Below, one piece after another: positions 1-6,708 of a stretch of DNA of 15,933 nt; position 1 is the first letter of the stretch; the number at the start of each line of letters is the position of its first letter. The DNA comes from a bacterium (lineage in GTDB: Bacteria; Nitrospinota_A; UBA7883; JACRGQ01), in NCBI GenBank assembly GCA_021815535.1, contig JAKAGL010000027.1:1-15933 (forward strand), in the 5' to 3' direction. A model generated the notes under the pieces. That model was not told the DNA's origin. It did not search any database and saw only the letters and a list, made by a program, of their open reading frames with translations. A program made the position numbers and the translations under genes.

Positions 1-1526
1 GATCTACTATCGATGAAATCCCACGGCAATATTTCGTCAAACCCCTTGCGCCGGGCGTAGACATTTTTTGCGGCGGGGGTTTTCAACACGGCAGTCCAAC
101 CCTCTTCTTCGAACGCGCGCAGGATAAGCGGCGTTGCATGGCGCCCCCCCACGCTCAACAATCCCTGCACGGCGGCGTTTTTTCCCCCTTCGATCTTCAA
201 TTCCAGGTTGCTTTCCCCCTGCAGGGCTTTTTTCAGCCGCGCGCTTTTTTCCTTTATCTCCCCCAGCGGCGCGACCGCCGCCCACTGAAACGGGGTTTGC
301 GGCTTCGGCACAAACGGGTTCACGCCTATGGTTATTTTTCCCGCGCGGCCATGCCGCCTGCTGCCAGCCAACAACTCATCGCGGATCTTTTTCGCCAGCG
401 CCGCCAGTGCGTCAATGTCCTCATCGCGCTCCCCCGGCAGGCCGATGAGGAAATAACACTTAACATTCAGAATGCCCGCGTCGGCCGCCAGCCGCACCGC
501 ACCCAGCACATCATCGTCGGTCATCCGCTTGTTGACGGCGCGGCGGAGCCGCTCGCTTCCCGCTTCGGGGGCGATGGTCATGGTCTTCAATCCCCCCGCC
601 GCCAGCTTGGCAAGCGTTCCGGCGGAGAGGTATTCAACGCGGAGGGACGACACGTTGATGCCGCCCCCTTTCTCCAAAATGTGATCGTACACCGCGCCGA
701 TCTCAGGGTGTTCGCAGATGGCGCTTCCGATCAGGCCGATCCGCTCCTTGCGGGCAAGCCCTTCGTCGATCTGAGCGAAAAGCGCTTCCTTGTCCACATG
801 CCGCACCGGGCGGTAGACGAAACCGCTGGCGCAGAAGCGGCATCCCTGCCCGCATCCCTTGCCGGTTTCGATGAGATGCGAATCGCGGAAGATGGAGCCT
901 TCCAGGCCGGGAAGCTGCGCCGATCCGGTGCGCCCAAAGCCGGGATCGTACAGCCGCTTCACCCGCTCCGGCGCGCCATCGAGTGCCCGGCGGGATTTTA
1001 CCGGGCCGTCGCCGGTCTCTTCCACTTCATAAAGCGAGGGAACATATATCCCCCCGATGGAGGCGATATCGCGCAGCCTTTCTGCACGTGGCTGGTGGCG
1101 GCTGGCGGAAAGTTTTTGCACCAGCGGCGGTATCGCCAGTTCCCCTTCCCCCAGCACGAAGAAATCGAAGAACGCGGCGAACGGCTCCGGGTTCATCGTG
1201 GCCACGATGCCGCCCGTGCAGACCAGCGGGTGGCGTTCGGTGCGCTCACCGGCTTTGAGCGGGATGTTGTTTTCCTTGAGCATCCGCAACAGGTTCAGCA
1301 CATCCATCTCGAAGGTAAAAGAGAACGCGGCCAGATCGCACCGCGAGAGATTCAGCGCCCCCGCGCTCCCCTCCTCCGGCATGAACGCGGTCTCGCAACG
1401 GCATACCGCATCGAAGGCGGCGAGTATCTTGTGGAAGCCGAGATAGCTGGCCCCCACCGCTGCCGTATTGGGATAAATCAGGCGCACGGAGAACGAGGTG
1501 TCACGGTCTATCGTTTGCGGTTTCAT
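1..1526 (-). CDS. B12-binding-type radical SAM protein, partial (C-terminus outside window)
   Basis: The minus-strand frame is open from an ATG at 1526 to the left edge, giving 508 residues with no stop. Residues 225-232 carry a CxxxCxxC cluster (C225, C229, C232) inside GKGCGQGCRFC, which ligates the radical SAM [4Fe-4S] centre. Downstream stretches such as IAPEAGSERLRR and CYFLIGLPGE are typical of the radical SAM barrel in the B12-binding group. The first ~140 residues (LIYPNTAAVGASYLGF, ERHPLVCTGG, FVLGEGE) resemble the cobalamin-binding-like N-terminal domain of that group. I do not see a clear DxHxxG cobalamin motif, so actual B12 binding is uncertain. The substrate is unknown; relatives of this architecture are mostly uncharacterised. 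The gene starts 23 bp from tyrS on the opposite strand and has no Shine-Dalgarno, so its transcript may be leaderless. Family call confident, function not. Confidence 0.88.
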   Translation of the reverse strand, partial: MKPQTIDRDTSFSVRLIYPNTAAVGASYLGFHKILAAFDAVCRCETAFMPEEGSAGALNLSRCDLAAFSFTFEMDVLNLLRMLKENNIPLKAGERTERHPLVCTGGIVATMNPEPFAAFFDFFVLGEGELAIPPLVQKLSASRHQPRAERLRDIASIGGIYVPSLYEVEETGDGPVKSRRALDGAPERVKRLYDPGFGRTGSAQLPGLEGSIFRDSHLIETGKGCGQGCRFCASGFVYRPVRHVDKEALFAQIDEGLARKERIGLIGSAICEHPEIGAVYDHILEKGGGINVSSLRVEYLSAGTLAKLAAGGLKTMTIAPEAGSERLRRAVNKRMTDDDVLGAVRLAADAGILNVKCYFLIGLPGERDEDIDALAALAKKIRDELLAGSRRHGRAGKITIGVNPFVPKPQTPFQWAAVAPLGEIKEKSARLKKALQGESNLELKIEGGKNAAVQGLLSVGGRHATPLILRAFEEEGWTAVLKTPAAKNVYARRKGFDEILPWDFIDSR

Positions 1527-1549
1527 ATGTGATAATCTTTCACTCTACT

Positions 1550-2827
1550 ATGGTAACAAAAAGCGCCGACGAACAGTTACGGATAATCCGCCAGGGGGTG
1601 GCGGAGATCATCAGCGAGGCGGAACTCCGCGCGAAGCTGGCGCTGAACCGTCCGCTGGTCATCAAAGCGGGGTTCGACCCCACCGCACCCGACATCCACC
1701 TCGGCCACACGGTGCTCATCCACAAGATGCGGCAGTTCCAGGAGATGGGGCACCAGGTGGTGTTCTTGATCGGCGATTTCACCGCCATGATCGGCGACCC
1801 CACCGGCAAAAGCGACACCCGCCCCCCGCTCACCCGCGAACAGGTGATGCAAAACGCCGAGACCTACCAGCGGCAGGTGTTTAAAATACTCGATGCCGCG
1901 AAAACGAAAATCGTTTTCAACGCCGACTGGCTGGGGGCGATGACGCCCGCCGATTTCATCCGGCTTGCCAGCCGCTACACGGTGGCGCGGATGCTGGAGC
2001 GCGAAGATTTTTCCAAACGCTACAAGGAGAACCGCCCCATCGCGGTGCATGAGTTCCTCTATCCACTGTTACAAGGGTACGATTCGGTGCATCTTAAGGC
2101 GGACGTGGAACTGGGCGGCACCGACCAGAAATTCAACCTGCTGGTGGGGCGCGAACTGCAACGCGATTACGGCATCGGCCAGCCGCCGCAGGTGGTCATT
2201 ACCATGCCGCTGCTGGAAGGAACCGACGGCGTGAACAAGATGAGCAAATCGCTGGGCAACTACATCGGCATTGAGGAACCGGCCCGCGAGATCGTAGGAA
2301 AGGTGATGAGCATCAGCGACGAGCTGATGGTGAAGTATTACGAACTGGTGGGTGATGTCACTCCGGATGAATTGGACACGCTGAAAAAGGGGCTTTCAAG
2401 CGGTGCGAAGCACCCGCGCGAGGCAAAAATGGCGTTGGCGCGGCGGATCGCGGCGCGCTTCCACAACGCAGAAGAAGCGGCGCAGGCCGAAGAAGGTTTC
2501 AACGCCCAGTTCCGCAACAAAGAAGTGCCGAAAGATATTGTTGAGTATAGATGGGAAAACCCGAAGGATAAACTTGTTGCAATTCTCGCTAGGGTTGGAG
2601 AGGTTAAGAGTATTTCCGATGGTCGAAGGCTAATTAAACAGGGAGCAATATTTGTTAATGGCGAGAAGGTGCTCGATACCGAATTAGTTTTAGGATTCGG
2701 CTTGAGTGAATACACTATCCGCCTCGGCAAAAAACGCTACGTGAAACTCCTCCCTCAAAAAAGCATGCTAGAAGTGTTGGCAGAAGAAATAAAAAAGGGA
2801 ACAAGCCTTAACAAACCTGATGAATAG
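1550..2827 (+). CDS. tyrS: Tyrosyl-tRNA synthetase
   Basis: This cytoplasmic class I aminoacyl-tRNA synthetase charges tRNA-Tyr. From the ATG at 1550 it is 425 aa. It has the HIGH-type motif HLGH at residues 50-53, the tyrosine-site stretch GGTDQKFNLLVGRE at 189-202, KMSKS at 230-234, and a C-terminal S4 RNA-binding domain at about 342-400. The N-terminus (EEIIS-like stretch, then IKAGFDPTAPDIHLGHT) matches the shorter TyrZ-like bacterial subfamily rather than the E. coli type. An upstream in-frame GTG at 1529 would add seven residues, but the ATG fits family N-termini better. Neither has a Shine-Dalgarno. A GATAAT at 1531-1536 could be a -10 box giving a very short leader. From about 2530 to 2700 GC drops to about 41% (hand count) and codons AGA, AGG, CGA and CTA appear, unlike the first 325 codons. 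The S4 end may therefore have been replaced by recombination. Confidence 0.96.
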   Translation: MVTKSADEQLRIIRQGVAEIISEAELRAKLALNRPLVIKAGFDPTAPDIHLGHTVLIHKMRQFQEMGHQVVFLIGDFTAMIGDPTGKSDTRPPLTREQVMQNAETYQRQVFKILDAAKTKIVFNADWLGAMTPADFIRLASRYTVARMLEREDFSKRYKENRPIAVHEFLYPLLQGYDSVHLKADVELGGTDQKFNLLVGRELQRDYGIGQPPQVVITMPLLEGTDGVNKMSKSLGNYIGIEEPAREIVGKVMSISDELMVKYYELVGDVTPDELDTLKKGLSSGAKHPREAKMALARRIAARFHNAEEAAQAEEGFNAQFRNKEVPKDIVEYRWENPKDKLVAILARVGEVKSISDGRRLIKQGAIFVNGEKVLDTELVLGFGLSEYTIRLGKKRYVKLLPQKSMLEVLAEEIKKGTSLNKPDE

Positions 2828-2902
2828 GAAATCCCAGTGACCACCTTGGGAGCGGCATGCTGGTTATTGCTTTTCGGCCATGAACTTGCTTTGGGCTAAA
2901 CG

Positions 2903-3211
2903 CTAATGTGAGGCGTGAGATGCGCGGATGGGCTTAATGCCTACCAGCAGCTTCTTGTTTCTGATTTTCACCCGATAGATATCGTACTGGTTTTGGAGGT
3001 TAAGCCACACTTCCTCGGAAGTGCCGAAGTACCGGGCAAGTTTGACGGCCATTTCAGGACTAAGGTTTCGCCGCTCGTTGACGATTTCATTGATAGTACG
3101 GAAAGCCGTTCCCAAAGCCTTTGCCAATTCCACCTGGGTGAGGTTGAGGGGTTTTAAAAAATCTTCGCGTAAAATCTCTCCCGGATGGGTTGGCTTCCGT
3201 TTTATTTCCAT
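2903..3211 (-). CDS. higA: HigA-type antitoxin, XRE-family HTH
   Basis: The 102-residue protein opens with THPGEILREDFLKPL, the hallmark of the HigA/VapI antitoxin group. A helix-turn-helix follows at about residues 20-75 (LTQVELAKALG, TINEIVNERRNLSPEMAVKLARYFGTS). In this family the protein neutralises the HigB nuclease and represses the shared promoter. The start at 3211 has a good Shine-Dalgarno (GGGAG, six bases upstream). It lies 14 bp downstream of higB, the toxin-first order typical of higBA. GC is about 48%, lower than most neighbours, consistent with horizontal acquisition. It converges on tyrS with 75 bp between stops. The last 15 residues (KKLLVGIKPIRASHASH) extend slightly past the usual family end and look unstructured. 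Confidence 0.93.
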   Translation of the reverse strand: MEIKRKPTHPGEILREDFLKPLNLTQVELAKALGTAFRTINEIVNERRNLSPEMAVKLARYFGTSEEVWLNLQNQYDIYRVKIRNKKLLVGIKPIRASHASH

Positions 3212-3225
3212 CGTTTGCTCCCGTT

Positions 3226-3507
3226 TTAGTGGTAGTCGGTAATCTTAACGTCATGCGCACCGGAATCCTCAAACCGAAAAACGATCCGGTACTGATCATT
3301 GATTCTGATGCTGTAAAACCCGCCGTAATCGCCCTTTAACGCTTCCAGCCGGTTGCCCGGCACCTTTGCGAGGTCGCCCAGCCGTCTTGCGGCGTGCAAA
3401 TAATCGAGCTTGCGCAAGCCAACCTTGCATACCCCGGCAGGGAAATGCCTGCTTTTGCCGGAGACGAACAACTCCTTCGTTTTCGCGCAGCCGAACGCCC
3501 TTATCAT
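3226..3507 (-). CDS. higB: HigB-type toxin (RelE/ParE superfamily mRNA interferase)
   Basis: The 93-residue protein matches the HigB fold: an N-terminal MIRAFG...KELF strand-helix, a central helix stretch RKLDYLHAARRLGDL, then the signature PGNRLEALKGDYGGFYSIRINDQYRIVFRF and a terminal ITDYH. Known relatives are ribosome-dependent mRNA endonucleases. The late Lys, Arg and Tyr residues and terminal DYH are where catalytic and RNA-contact residues lie in the family, so the toxin looks intact. The ORF is close to the usual ~92 aa. It is the first gene of a two-gene operon with higA. The promoter predicted at 3519-3547 places transcription start only about five bases from the ATG, and the Shine-Dalgarno is poor (AGG). 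Toxin translation may thus be intrinsically weak compared with the antitoxin, which has a strong site. Confidence 0.92.
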   Translation of the reverse strand: MIRAFGCAKTKELFVSGKSRHFPAGVCKVGLRKLDYLHAARRLGDLAKVPGNRLEALKGDYGGFYSIRINDQYRIVFRFEDSGAHDVKITDYH

Positions 3508-3518
3508 GACCTGAGGAT

Positions 3519-3547
3519 AATATAACGCATAAGGTTATACCTTGCAA
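3519..3547 (-). promoter_or_regulatory. higBA promoter
   Basis: On the minus strand, TTGCAA (3542-3547) and TATATT (3519-3524) are separated by 17 bp and sit just upstream of the higB ATG at 3507. The -10 matches consensus at 5 of 6 positions and the -35 at 4 of 6. The same TTGCAA -35 precedes the tRNA-His gene. Confidence 0.7.
3531..3543. promoter_or_regulatory. Palindrome in higBA promoter, likely HigA operator
   Basis: AAGGTTATACCTT is a perfect inverted repeat (5-bp arms, 3-bp centre). It lies between the -35 and -10 boxes of the higBA promoter and overlaps two bases of the -35. Antitoxins of this family bind such promoter palindromes and autorepress. The operator role is inferred from position and symmetry. 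Confidence 0.6.
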
Positions 3548-3548
3548 A

Positions 3549-3589
3549 GGAAGGCCTGATGAAAATGGCACGCGCCCACCCGGCCTTCC
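3549..3589. repeat. 8-bp perfect inverted repeat, 25-nt spacer
   Basis: GGAAGGCC at 3549-3556 pairs exactly with GGCCTTCC at 3582-3589. It fills most of the space between the divergent higB and Omp85-like promoters, ending eight bases before the predicted -35 at 3598. No T-run follows on either strand, so it does not look like an intrinsic terminator. An operator or an mRNA structure is possible; the role is unknown. Confidence 0.5.
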
Positions 3590-3597
3590 GGTTGGCT

Positions 3598-3626
3598 TGT
3601 CCGCCCTATTGCCAAGGATGTAAAAT
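3598..3626 (+). promoter_or_regulatory. Predicted leaderless promoter of the Omp85-like gene
   Basis: TTGTCC (3598-3603) and TAAAAT (3621-3626) are 17 bp apart. The ATG at 3633 lies six bases after the -10 box, where transcription normally starts, and no Shine-Dalgarno precedes it. This fits a leaderless mRNA. Confidence 0.5.
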
Positions 3627-3632
3627 TCAACC

Positions 3633-4970
3633 ATGAGGGATTGTAGAGGGGCTCTCTTCGGTTTATTGATCTTGTGCGCTTTCCCTGCAATAAGTCTGGC
3701 GGAGGATACCACTGCTGCGGCCGTGGCGGAAGATGCGTCCATGCCTTCCATGAAAGAAACAAAACACGGGATCGAGCGGCGGCGGGACCCGTTCAGTACC
3801 GATTTTGCGTATTTCATTTATCCGATCGCAGGCAACATTCCCGGCCTTGGCGCGGCGACCGGCGCGGGAGCGACGCTTGCCAATATCGGCGGAACGCAAA
3901 CCGATTTTACCGGGTTTTACGTCACGGGCGATTTCACCGCCGGCGGCGCGACGCTGCTGGACATCCACCTTATCGACCGCCTGTTGATATTCAACACCGG
4001 ATATTACACATATAAGGTCGCACCGAAGATCTTCAGACGCGGCATCGATTCTGACCAAAACGATTATATCCTTCCGTTCTTCGAAGGATCCGCAACGGTG
4101 GGACAACTGACGCTCACGTTCGACGAACGCCGCTATGAAGTATACGCCCGCTGGGTAAACGACAGCGGAGCGGTGGACCGGGTGCTCGACCGGTACGGCA
4201 ACGAATTCGCCAGCGTTGATAAACGCCTCCAGACGGAAAATCTCCTCAATCTCGGCTTTACCGTTGACATCACCGATGACGTGCAGGATCCACGCAAAGG
4301 GTTCCGGGCAGAGGGGGTGCGGCGCGCTTCGATGGAGCAGCGTTTCATGACCAGCCGGTTTGACATCTACGACCTTAACCTCACTGGCTACGTGCCGGTG
4401 GGACAATCCAGCACCTGGGCATTCAACGCCTTCTATTCGACGGCGGAACGGCAGGCCGCCGCCACTACCGATTACGCCACACTGCAAGGCGCAATGGGGC
4501 TGCAATGCGGCGCCATCGCCAATCCGGCGGCCCAAGCGCAGTGCCATGCCACCGAAACGCAGTTCATCAATGACCGCATCGCCTACAACGAGTACGGCAT
4601 CGCCACTCCGTTGGGGGGCACGCAACGGTTGCGCAGCTATCCCAACAGCCGCTTCTTCGGCGGGAAATCCGCATCCTATGGAACAGAGTTCCGCTGGAAC
4701 CTCACCGATGAACGGACGCTGATGGACTGGTGGTTTTTGCGCGGGCTGAGAACCAATCTGCAGGTGGCCTTTTTCGGCGAGGTCGGCAGCGTGGCCGATA
4801 CGTGGGGCGATCTGCACCGGCGGTTCCGCTATTCTTACGGCAGCGGGTTCCGCGCATTATTCTCCGGGGTGACCATCCGCCTCGATTTCGGGTTCGGCGA
4901 CGAAGGGGCGCAAATGCAGCTGTTTCTCGACTACCCGTGGTCCGTGTTTTCCATCGACCGGCCGGGTTGA
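3633..4970 (+). CDS. POTRA-less Omp85/BamA-TamA-type outer membrane beta-barrel protein
   Basis: The 445-residue protein starts with a signal peptide (hydrophobic residues 8-20, then AISLA before EDTT). The rest reads as alternating amphipathic strands with aromatic ends. Two stretches point to the Omp85 superfamily barrel: DITDDVQDPRKGFRAEG, matching the D-x-R/Q-x-P-x-x-G strand motif, and RLRSYPNSRFFGGKSASYGTEFRW, which resembles the conserved loop-6 (R/K-G-F/Y-like) segment. The last strand ends QLFLDYPWSVF with six extra residues. BamA and TamA carry N-terminal POTRA domains; here only ~60 residues separate the signal from the barrel, so POTRA repeats are absent. An extracellular-loop-like insertion near residues 280-310 holds two cysteines 11 residues apart that could form a disulfide. 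An assembly or secretion role cannot be claimed without POTRAs; a channel is an alternative. It converges on the DUF3334-like gene with a 13-bp gap. Confidence 0.8.
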   Translation: MRDCRGALFGLLILCAFPAISLAEDTTAAAVAEDASMPSMKETKHGIERRRDPFSTDFAYFIYPIAGNIPGLGAATGAGATLANIGGTQTDFTGFYVTGDFTAGGATLLDIHLIDRLLIFNTGYYTYKVAPKIFRRGIDSDQNDYILPFFEGSATVGQLTLTFDERRYEVYARWVNDSGAVDRVLDRYGNEFASVDKRLQTENLLNLGFTVDITDDVQDPRKGFRAEGVRRASMEQRFMTSRFDIYDLNLTGYVPVGQSSTWAFNAFYSTAERQAAATTDYATLQGAMGLQCGAIANPAAQAQCHATETQFINDRIAYNEYGIATPLGGTQRLRSYPNSRFFGGKSASYGTEFRWNLTDERTLMDWWFLRGLRTNLQVAFFGEVGSVADTWGDLHRRFRYSYGSGFRALFSGVTIRLDFGFGDEGAQMQLFLDYPWSVFSIDRPG

Positions 4971-4983
4971 GACCCCGAACCGG

Positions 4984-5550
4984 TTACCGCTTATCTGCGG
5001 CTTCGTTCAACGGGCGCCACAGCATCGGCTCGATGGCCAGCTCCATGTAAAACCGGTTGTTCCTTTCGGTGGTGAACACCACACGCAGGGATTCGGTTTC
5101 CGAGTGCCCCTTTGTTTCCATTGTCAGCTCCAGCGGCACGGTGATCGGCACCACCGCGGGGATATTCGCCTTGGCGGCGAGATCGTACTTCTGCTGTATC
5201 ACGCTGCGCACTTTGCCGATGGCCTGGTTGGTCAGTTCCCCCACGTTGTTACGCACTTCGTCGCTGGTATGCAAGGTGGGCAGGTCTTCCTCGCCCAGCC
5301 CCATCCCCAGAAGCATAGAGCGGACCACTTCCAGCGCGGCCGGCCCCTCAAAATTCAAAACCATCAGGCCGTTGTAATCGCCGTAGAACGTGACGAACGA
5401 GCTGATGTCGCCGCTGAGCTTGATGCCGGGAATTTGCATGATGGTGTTTGAAATGTGAAATTTCTTCCCCGCGGTTTTTTGAAGAAGATCTTGAATGTTG
5501 GTTGCAAACAGCCGCGCGATGGCGGACGAACTTGTTTTCTGCAATGCCAT
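4984..5550 (-). CDS. DUF3334/CheX-like protein, possible receiver phosphatase
   Basis: From the ATG at 5550 this is a 188-aa soluble protein with no signal or membrane segment. That start has a Shine-Dalgarno (GGGAG, six bases upstream), better than the in-frame ATG at 5574. I recognise the DUF3334 pattern (SFVTFYGDYNGLMVLNF, LHTSDEVRNNVGELTNQ), which belongs to the CheC/CheX/FliY-like fold. The published phosphatase signature is [D/S]-x3-E-x2-N-x22-P. Here E105, N108 and P131 fit the E-x2-N-x22-P part exactly, while the first position is N101. Known CheX and CheC proteins dephosphorylate CheY-P, so a receiver-phosphatase role is plausible but unproven. The single gene lies between two outer-membrane protein genes that run the other way. 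A TATAGT at 5598-5603 (minus) may be its -10 box. Confidence 0.72.
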   Translation of the reverse strand: MALQKTSSSAIARLFATNIQDLLQKTAGKKFHISNTIMQIPGIKLSGDISSFVTFYGDYNGLMVLNFEGPAALEVVRSMLLGMGLGEEDLPTLHTSDEVRNNVGELTNQAIGKVRSVIQQKYDLAAKANIPAVVPITVPLELTMETKGHSETESLRVVFTTERNNRFYMELAIEPMLWRPLNEAADKR

Positions 5551-5625
5551 GTCTGTCTCCCTTTCTCCCGGCAAGCCGGTGCCTGTAATGAATAGACACT
5601 ATACCATTGGGCCGGCGGAAAGGGC

Positions 5626-5631
5626 TATACT
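5626..5631 (+). promoter_or_regulatory. -10 box of a predicted leaderless promoter for the DUF3187 gene
   Basis: TATACT ends six bases before the ATG at 5638, so transcription should start at or next to the start codon. No convincing -35 is visible at the right spacing. The geometry matches the promoter at 3598-3626. Confidence 0.45.
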
Positions 5632-5637
5632 GCGCCG

Positions 5638-6630
5638 ATGCGTAATTTCCGGCGGAGCGTTAAAACAAGGCGGATGTGGAGCATGGTCCCGCTGCTGGCG
5701 GCGCTCCTTTGCGCCCCCTCTTCCGCCTGGGCCGCCCCATTCCCCGTGAAGAACCACTCGCCGGTCTTTTTCGGCCTGCTGTATCCCGCCGCCGACATTC
5801 CGGAAACCTTGCCCGATGGCGATATTTCAACGCGCGCGGACATACACTACTCAAGCATTTTTTTTCAGGAAAAAGATACAGGGTGGAACTACAAATTTGA
5901 CATGGAGTTGGCCCAACTGACGTTCGGCGTGCGCCGGGGGTTCGGCTATTTTGAAGGGGGGATGGAACTTCCGTTATTTTATGCGGGCGGCGGCTTTTTG
6001 GATCAGTCCATTTTGGATTTCCACCAGATGTTCGGTTTTCCCGATTATACCGGCCAGCGCGAAGCCCCGCGCAACCGCTATCTTTATTCGGTCAACCATA
6101 ATGGCTTAATGTGGAACGCGGCCGCGCCAAACACGGTGACGTTGGGGGATGTTACGCTTTGGCTGAAGCGCGAACTGCTTACGGAGGAAAATGCCGGGCT
6201 TGCCGCAAAGCTGCTGATACAGGCGCCCTCCGCCAATACGGAAACCGGGCTGGGGAACGGCGCATGGGAATACGGCCTTATGGTAATCGGTGAAAGCCGG
6301 TATGGAGAGGCCGCAGTGACCGTCAATGCCGGCATTATCAATCCCGGCTTCATCGACCGCGGTGACCGGATACCCCTTAACCCCATGTACCTGGGCGATC
6401 TAGCGATCGAGTACTCGCTTATGAAGCGTCTTTCGGTTTTGGCGCAACTCTCGTACGTCACCAGCCCGTATGGGGCAGGGGCGGCGGACCTGTTCCGCTG
6501 CCCGTGGCAGGCAATAACGTTTGGGGGACGTTATCGCACCGCTTCCGGCCGGGCCATCGACATCTCTTTCACGGAAGACCTCTCCCAAACCGCCCCCGAT
6601 TTCACCGTTGGCCTCGGCGTTCAGTTTTAG
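5638..6630 (+). CDS. DUF3187-family outer membrane protein
   Basis: The 330-residue protein has a signal peptide: a basic n-region (MRNFRRSVKTRR), a hydrophobic core (MVPLLAALLCA) and an AWA-like cleavage site before APF. The mature start PFPVKNHSPVFFGLLYP and the stretch GGGFLDQSILDFHQMFGFPDYTGQRE are the recognisable DUF3187 signature. The rest is beta-barrel-like, ending in FTVGLGVQF, a terminal-phenylalanine beta-signal for the BAM complex. The family has no established function; an outer-membrane barrel is the reasonable prediction. I prefer the start at 5638 because later Met codons (5674, 5683) would lose the positive n-region. It has no Shine-Dalgarno at a useful distance and probably a leaderless mRNA. 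It diverges from the DUF3334-like gene; the 87-bp gap between starts must hold both promoters. Confidence 0.85.
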   Translation: MRNFRRSVKTRRMWSMVPLLAALLCAPSSAWAAPFPVKNHSPVFFGLLYPAADIPETLPDGDISTRADIHYSSIFFQEKDTGWNYKFDMELAQLTFGVRRGFGYFEGGMELPLFYAGGGFLDQSILDFHQMFGFPDYTGQREAPRNRYLYSVNHNGLMWNAAAPNTVTLGDVTLWLKRELLTEENAGLAAKLLIQAPSANTETGLGNGAWEYGLMVIGESRYGEAAVTVNAGIINPGFIDRGDRIPLNPMYLGDLAIEYSLMKRLSVLAQLSYVTSPYGAGAADLFRCPWQAITFGGRYRTASGRAIDISFTEDLSQTAPDFTVGLGVQF

Positions 6631-6665
6631 CCGCCCGCGCCCCCACCCCCCTGGCGAGGTTGTGG

Positions 6666-6671
6666 TATAGT
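6666..6671 (+). promoter_or_regulatory. Possible -10 box for the dsbC-like gene
   Basis: TATAGT lies 37 bases upstream of the ATG at 6709, leaving a ~30-nt leader containing a strong Shine-Dalgarno (AAGGAG). No -35 is recognisable in the C-rich upstream sequence. Confidence 0.35.
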
Positions 6672-6708
6672 CAAAACTTCAGTTAAAAACCGCATTCAAG
6701 GAGAAGTC

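Noticed and set aside
138..1532. A long plus-strand open frame (464 codons) antisense to the radical SAM gene.
   Set aside because: The minus-strand frame has a full radical SAM cluster and family motifs. The plus frame has no recognisable motif, a composition rich in Arg/His/Gly/Pro, and overlaps the divergent gene entirely. GC-rich DNA gives long antisense frames.
2832..2851. Small hairpin TCCCA/TGGGA after tyrS as a terminator.
   Set aside because: Only a 5-bp stem with a 10-nt loop and no T-run directly after it.
2903..3507. higBA as part of a mobile element or integron cassette.
   Set aside because: No transposase, integrase, flanking direct repeats or attachment-site-like sequence is visible; only the composition shift suggests transfer.
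3663..4817. A long minus-strand open frame (384 codons) antisense to the Omp85-like gene.
   Set aside because: The plus-strand protein has a signal peptide and barrel motifs. The antisense frame shows no domain or ribosome binding site.
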